From: Thunnus maccoyii
Lineage: Eukaryota; Chordata; Actinopteri; Scombriformes; Scombridae
Direction of reading: 5' to 3'
Assembly: GCF_910596095.1 (NCBI RefSeq)
Contig: NC_056554.1
Location: forward strand, 7,484,001-7,548,000
DNA: 64,000 bases
Shown one piece after another: positions 58,804-64,000 of the stretch. Under the pieces are notes generated by a model. That model searched no databases. It was not told where the DNA came from and was given only the letters and a program-made list of their open reading frames with translations. The position numbers and the translations under genes were made by a program. Each line of letters opens with the position of its first letter. Positions within the stretch are counted from its first letter, which is position 1.

Positions 58804-61800
58804 ATGGAAGCGGAGGGAGGCAGCGGGGCTGAGGACATGATGGAGGAGAAGAAGCAGTTTCTTTGAGGGGTGGTGGAAGGTAGGAGCGGCCGACTTCATA
58901 ACTGACCTGTCAGATCATGTGATTTTTCTTGTCTTGGGGAGATGATTATGAATAGATCTCTGATCTATGAACTAGAATGTGAATACTATTTGACTGCAGA
59001 ATGTGAGTTATCTCACCAGTCTTGTGCCTGAGACTGAATATTCAAGTGAACAAGGGTAAGACCTTTGAGTTGGAAAACTGAGTGACCTGTGTGCATAAAT
59101 TAAAAACGAGCGCAATTAAACAAAATAAAAGGTAGAGAATGAACTGTACATACTTTTCAACTTGGTATTTGAGCATTTCTGCTCCTGGACTTAATGACCA
59201 GCTTGTCATATTTTAAGCTGGCTATGTCTCCTCTTTCACGGGCTGCTCTCAGCGTAGGCAAAAGTTCTTTCCTCCTCTTCAGCACTGCCTCTGAAGATAT
59301 ATACATAAATGTTGGTGCCTCTCACTTTCTTCGCAGAGGCTATAATAGCCTGTTTATCCTTGAAACGCAGGAGTTTGACAATAATTTGTCAGGGTCTTCC
59401 CCCCTCCTGATACTGACCCACTCTGTGGGTGCGTTCAATTTCAATATATGTAATAATAGGAGATGATGAAGAGGATAATGGTGATTATAGTTGTAATGAT
59501 GAGGATAATGATGATGAAGAGATGAAGAGGAAAGGATAACCACAACAGAATCAGTGGTGAAAATGCTGTTAATGAGGTTATTACTGCAGTTTCTCAAATC
59601 TGTCTCCAATTTTTTGATGAAAATATAGACCCTGAAAATAAACCAAAAATATCGTTCATGTGACCAGACAACAATAATAACAATCCATATGCATTAAATA
59701 ATGTTCTGTCATCTGACAGATAGTGAGAACAGGTGTTCACCCACATCTGTCATTCATTATTTTACGTATCTGTAAAGCTAATCACACAAATATTGTTGTC
59801 TTTGGCATACAGTGTCATCATGCAGCTTCAGCTCCATCTCACACTTGATTACTAATTCTTAGACCTGTGTTTTTCTCTGCCCCATGTGGTGGCATCCAGC
59901 AGAGTAGATAATTGCAGGATGCACATGCACATTCACAGGTAGACATGCACATGCACACATATGCACAAAAATACACACTCTCCATGGGCATGCAGGAGAA
60001 AACAGTCTGGATTGTAAGTTGATCCGATTTCTATGCTCAGTCCATTTTTCTTTTCCCTCTACAGGTTTCTATGGGAGGCCTTGGTCTATGGATCAGAGGA
60101 AAGTTCTCTTTCAATGGTTAGTCTGTCACCACTCTTCCAAGAAACTAATTAACCTGGTGTGTGCAAGCCTGCATGCTCTCTACACTTAATGTGTGAGCAT
60201 ATGTGTGTAAACCCAGCCAGAGGGGATGTTTTTTTGTTGTTGTTGTTCTTCTTCCCATAAATAACATGAGCTCAGGAATCACTGACCTGACGCCTCTGGG
60301 CTAAACCCAGTTGCACGCCTGTATTTCAGTGCAAGCCAGACCTGAGAGAAATCACTGAGGCAGAATGACTTTATAGCAGAGGGCAGGCTCATTCTCAGTC
60401 CAGAGGCTCAGCCATGGATGACAGGAGGGGGAAAAAGAGGGGAGGGCAGATACTGCATTTTGTGTTAGAGGGAGACAGAGAAAGAGGATCAGAGATAGTC
60501 TTGGGAGCATTTGGTTCCACTGGTATGGTTTTTAGGGATGGCTCTGTCAGTTGGTCCGCCACTTTGGTCCAGAGAAATATGTATCAGCATCTACCAGATG
60601 GATTGGCACAATTGTTTGTACAGGCATTCATAGTTGCCAGCTGATGTATCCTAACGACTTTAGTGATCCTCTGACATTTAGGTTTAAGGTGAAAGGCAGC
60701 AACAACTATTTGATGGATTGCCTTGACATTTGGTACAGACATTCATGTCCCCCTCAGGATGAATTGTAGTCACTTTGGTGATCCCTTAACCTTTCATCTA
60801 GCTAGCACCATCATCAGCTCAAATTTCTAACTAATCCAATACTTACTGTTTTACTTTTTACTTAAGTTTATGACTGAATACCTTTGAAACTAATTACAAC
60901 TGCATCAGCCTCAGATGAACTTTGTGTTTAGTATTAAGTGGCAAATGTTAGCGTGCTAACAAGAAACTAACTAAACTAAGATGGTGAACCTGAACGTGTC
61001 CATTATACATGCTAAGCATCAGCATGTTAGCATTGTTAGCATGTCAACATGCTGATGCTGTGCTAAGTACAGAGTACACAGAGTCGCTAACATGGCTGTA
61101 GACTTTTGTTTTGAGGCTTATACCAATATTTCTAGTATTATTTATCTATTAACAACGTTCAATGTTAGCATGTCAGCAATATCAATAAGTAGTATTTAGA
61201 GAATTTCAATGTGACTTTTTGACGTCCATCTTAAAGTTTATCGATTTAAATGCACACGAGCACAAGCATTAATTTCTTTTCATTTTATAAAACATTTGTG
61301 AGGGTTGAAAGGCTTCCTTGTACAGTTTAGATGATCATGGGTCATGAAAACTCTACAATAACAAAAACAAAATTTTCTGACCTTTTCAATGGTACTAAAA
61401 CCTTTTCATGCTGCCTTGTAACGAAGAATGAATGGTAGTACAATTCAGTTTTTTTGCAGTGACCTTCACTAGGACACCAGAGAGCTGCTCAGCACAACCA
61501 CACTGTTAAGTTGGCCACAGAGTGTCGATACAGCGCCAGCTAAGTGCAGTAATAGACCCTCATTTTTGAATGAGACCTGGAAGCATCAGGACAACATAAA
61601 AAGTGTGCCATTTAAAACCAGATGGAATCAACATTCAAGATAATCAAATGTACTGTACATTATGAATTTTCTATTCCAGTTTCAAGGCAGTAGGTCAAGT
61701 CTATTAGAATCTTGACTAAACAAGGCAAAGAAGGCAGCTCCATATTGAGTCTGCCACAGCAGCTCTCATTAACAGTTTCATCAACTCACAAAGAAAGACA

Positions 61801-63768
61801 ACCTCGTTCAGCATGAACTACAGTAGAATACTAAAACGTCAATTCTCCACTTAAAGCATCATAGTCCATGCATGAAAATCAAAACAAGAACATACCAGTA
61901 GTCAAACATTAATTTGCACAAATATGAGACATTACATTCCCTTTTCATGTATGTTCATATTTCCCATGTGTATACCTTGTACTCTGAAAGGACCCAATTA
62001 ATTCTTGATAACATACAGTACAGCACATGTCTTACATATGAGTGGAACGACACAAGTCCCTGTTGGGAGCTGTGACACAGTTTTGTAGTTGAGCAGCCAA
62101 TAGTAGCAGTCATCGGCATCCCCGGAGATTAAGTTGTTCCCTCTGCTGTCTGCTTTCCACAGCTCTTAAATATGCTTGCAGTTTGCGGTTGAGCTACACC
62201 AGATCATATCACATTGTTTTAATTCACATTTATGGTTTAATGGGTGTATAATCTTTGTGATAAAAACTATAATGTGTCCCTGAATGTGTGCCCAAATGTT
62301 GCATTTCAGGAAAAGCTGTGCATTTAAATTGATAAACCTTAAGATATTGAACAACAAAAAGTCACATTGACTTTACATGAACTAATTCATTGATATTGAT
62401 GGCATGCTAACGTTGGATACTGAACATTGTTGCTAGATAAGTATTACTAAAAATACTGGTAGCGTTAAAGCAAAAACAATGTTAGCAGCTCTGTGAAGCT
62501 CTAGTGAAGCACAGTGATGCTTTGAGCTAAATGCTAACATCTGCAGGCTAACATGGTCACAATGACAATGCTAACATGGAGATGTTTAGCAGGTATAATG
62601 TTACTGTGTTCACCATCTTAGTTTAGCACGCTAACGTTAATTAGCAGTTAAGTTTTGGACAAGTTTAGAATTTGACCTTATGGCAGTAGATGAAAAGTTA
62701 AGAAATCAATTTTGCAACTTTTTGTTGAACATCTACTTTTTGTATGATCGCTTGAATGTCTGCAGAGGACTATTTAGAAAGAAAAGTACCTCAGAAAGTA
62801 TTTTGGTGGGTTCAACTGGAGGACATCAAAGCTTTGTGAGGAGATTATGAGGATGAATTTGACTTCCAAAACTTTGTCAGCGTAGCAGCAGCTGAGTGTG
62901 TAGGCTCCAGGTTTATTTATAGATTGGCTTTTTTTGGCTCAAGTGTGGGGTACGGGACAAATTCATAGCATTGCATAAGTTTGGCACAGTAGAGCTTTGG
63001 ATGTGTGTGTGTGTTTGAGGGAGGTAGGTTGCAGCTTTGTGGAGACGACTTACATACCATCTGTCTAGGAAATGAGGCAGAGAGAGAGTGAGAACACAGT
63101 CCACCCACAAATGACAAGAAAGACAAGAGCTGGTCCATTTCCAGCGAGAGCGAGAGAACAATATTCATGTGTTTATGTGCGTTTGTATGAATGTATAGTC
63201 ATGCAGATATTGTTTCACTCCTAGTACTATGCATTATTTATAATTCAGGGGTCATTTCCTGTAACTTAGCCGGCCATGGAGCCCCACGATCGATACAGTG
63301 GATCTATTTTGTTGCTGCTTGTTGTTTTTTTTTCCTCCTGCTGTCCGCACTTCACTCTCAGCTCTTAATCCCTTCCTACCCGACAAAGCTCAAGTTTTAT
63401 TTATGACATTTTGATCCTTAGACCATCATCTTGTGAAATTCATGAATTTTACCTGAATTTAAACAGAATGTCAAGAATAAAACCAAATGTAAATCCAATT
63501 AAAATGTGAGTTACAGGGATATAGAGGAGTAAAATAACAGCTAAGGGACAAAAAGTCTAATAATTACAAAAGAAGAAAAACAGATTTTGAAAATAATGAT
63601 CTACTGTAAACTTGCACTTCAGTAACATCTCATCATGCCTTCTCTGTGTATCTATGTCTGTTTGTGCCAGGATGCAACGCTGGGGTTTGAACACCTACCT
63701 GTACGGTCCAAAAGATGACCTGAAACACAGATTGTTGTGGAGAGAAGTCTACTCTCCTGAAGAGGAGG
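58804..63768 (+). CDS. oga: O-GlcNAcase (OGA) homologue, 5' part only, with an in-frame TGA
   Basis: OGA removes O-GlcNAc from Ser/Thr of nuclear and cytoplasmic proteins. Three coding exons are visible: 58804-58879, 60065-60116 and 63671-63768; the gene runs off the window. Joined in phase they encode [20 protein letters not shown], a TGA codon (58864-58866), [54 protein letters not shown]. This matches the start of the human GH84 domain (FLCGVVEGFYGRPW, LNTYLYAPKDD). The TGA stands exactly where human OGA has Cys. All splice sites are consensus and the rest of the frame is open. Possible readings: a nonsense change or pseudogene, a sequencing error, an alternative first exon, or recoding as selenocysteine. 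Catalytic Asp residues lie downstream, outside the window. It may be the teleost oga paralogue rather than oga itself. Confidence 0.8.
59170..59440 (-). mobile_element. L1-type LINE ORF1 fragment
   Basis: On the minus strand, pieces read [10 protein letters not shown], then [20 protein letters not shown], then LKYDKLVI, the order and wording of the RNA-binding region of L1 ORF1 proteins (IERAHRVG, RPIIVKFLRFKDK). The reading frame changes more than once and flanks are missing, so it is a dead 5' fragment in intron 1 of the OGA homologue. Confidence 0.7.
60545..61105 (+). repeat. Dispersed GCTAAC-rich teleost repeat, copy 1
   Basis: Phrases such as TTTGGTACAGACATTCATGT, CACTTTGGTGATCCCTTAAC, AAACTAAGATGGTGAAC and CATCAGCATGTTAGCATTG occur in the order of a very common percomorph repeat. 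The 5' part is duplicated internally: two versions of 'GATGGATTG..ACAGACATTCAT..TTTAGTGATCC' occur about 120 bp apart (about 60595 and 60712). It is non-coding and lies in intron 2 of the OGA homologue. Confidence 0.65.
61110..62395. other. Intronic DNA of the OGA homologue, nothing recognised
   Basis: No exon homologous to OGA, RNA gene or named repeat was found between the two dispersed repeat copies. It is part of the 3.55-kb second intron. Confidence 0.5.
62400..62700 (-). repeat. Dispersed GCTAAC-rich teleost repeat, copy 2 (inverted)
   Basis: Same family as 60545-61105 but in the opposite orientation: GTGTTCACCATCTTAGTTTA and GCTAACATGGTCACAATGAC are complements of copy 1 phrases. Only the 3' half of the family unit is present. 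The two copies form a 1.3-kb-spaced inverted pair within one intron. Confidence 0.6.
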
Positions 63769-64000
63769 GTAAGAACATCACTTCTATCCATCTATCCATC
63801 TGACTGACTGACTGCAGCCTAACTTGTTTCACTTTCCTACTCCAGAACATTGCGTCTTCCATCAAGGTGAAAAGTCATTGTCCCAAATATGAAATTGCCT
63901 TTTTGACATTATAGGTAGATTTATTTCTCTTTACCGTCCAGAAGGCATCAACATTTTTCATGATATTCATTATTAATTTTATTGTGCTCTGGAAGACGCC

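Noticed and set aside
59194-59466. 90-codon plus-strand frame in the OGA intron
   Set aside because: It is antisense to a decayed L1 ORF1 fragment.
60414-60769. Two overlapping plus-strand frames of 72-76 codons
   Set aside because: They overlap the dispersed GCTAAC-rich repeat and have no homology to OGA or any domain I know.

Overview
The window is vertebrate nuclear DNA, most likely from a percomorph (spiny-rayed) teleost. The genes are split into many short exons with GT-AG introns. The proteins are vertebrate orthologues, and the dispersed repeats (small palindromic DNA elements, a GCTAAC-rich repeat family, CA/TG microsatellites, an L1 ORF1 remnant) are of kinds common in fish genomes. 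No bacterial-type operons, CRISPR arrays or tRNA/rRNA genes were seen. Gene models were built by hand from splice sites, reading phase and recall of human homologues. All complete models close with an uninterrupted frame.

Layout. 1-2320: AT-rich intergenic DNA, a fold-back element and the 5' region of dctn1. 2321-13260 (+): dctn1, dynactin p150-Glued, 31 coding exons, about 1266 aa. 14474-18738 (-): a PC-esterase-domain gene (pced1 family), 10 coding exons, about 422 aa, convergent with dctn1. 20310-29929 (-): rpgrip1, 30 coding exons, about 1372 aa. 32152-35486 (-): a RING/B-box/coiled-coil/B30.2 TRIM E3 ligase, 7 coding exons, about 546 aa. 37295-55817 (-): an apparently secreted lectin-like gene with a signal peptide, two C-type lectin domains, 20 near-identical fibronectin-III exons and a short tail, about 2016 aa. 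58804 to the window end (+): the first three coding exons of an O-GlcNAcase (OGA) homologue, with a TGA where human OGA has a cysteine.

The genes do not form a pathway. dctn1 (dynein cargo transport) and rpgrip1 (photoreceptor connecting cilium) are conserved housekeeping or ciliary genes. The TRIM and lectin/FNIII genes look like fast-evolving teleost immune-type families. The FNIII array (38911-52474) is the most dynamic region: every repeat exon is 258 nt and phase 1-1, so copies can be gained or lost without breaking the frame. Blocks of four exons plus introns (about 2.67 kb) are duplicated almost perfectly, and several copies are hybrids.

The observations most worth checking are the in-frame TGA in the OGA homologue, the FNIII higher-order repeat (recent amplification or assembly effect), the lost splice acceptor of the first FNIII exon, two GC-AG introns, and an intron inside the TRIM B30.2 domain.
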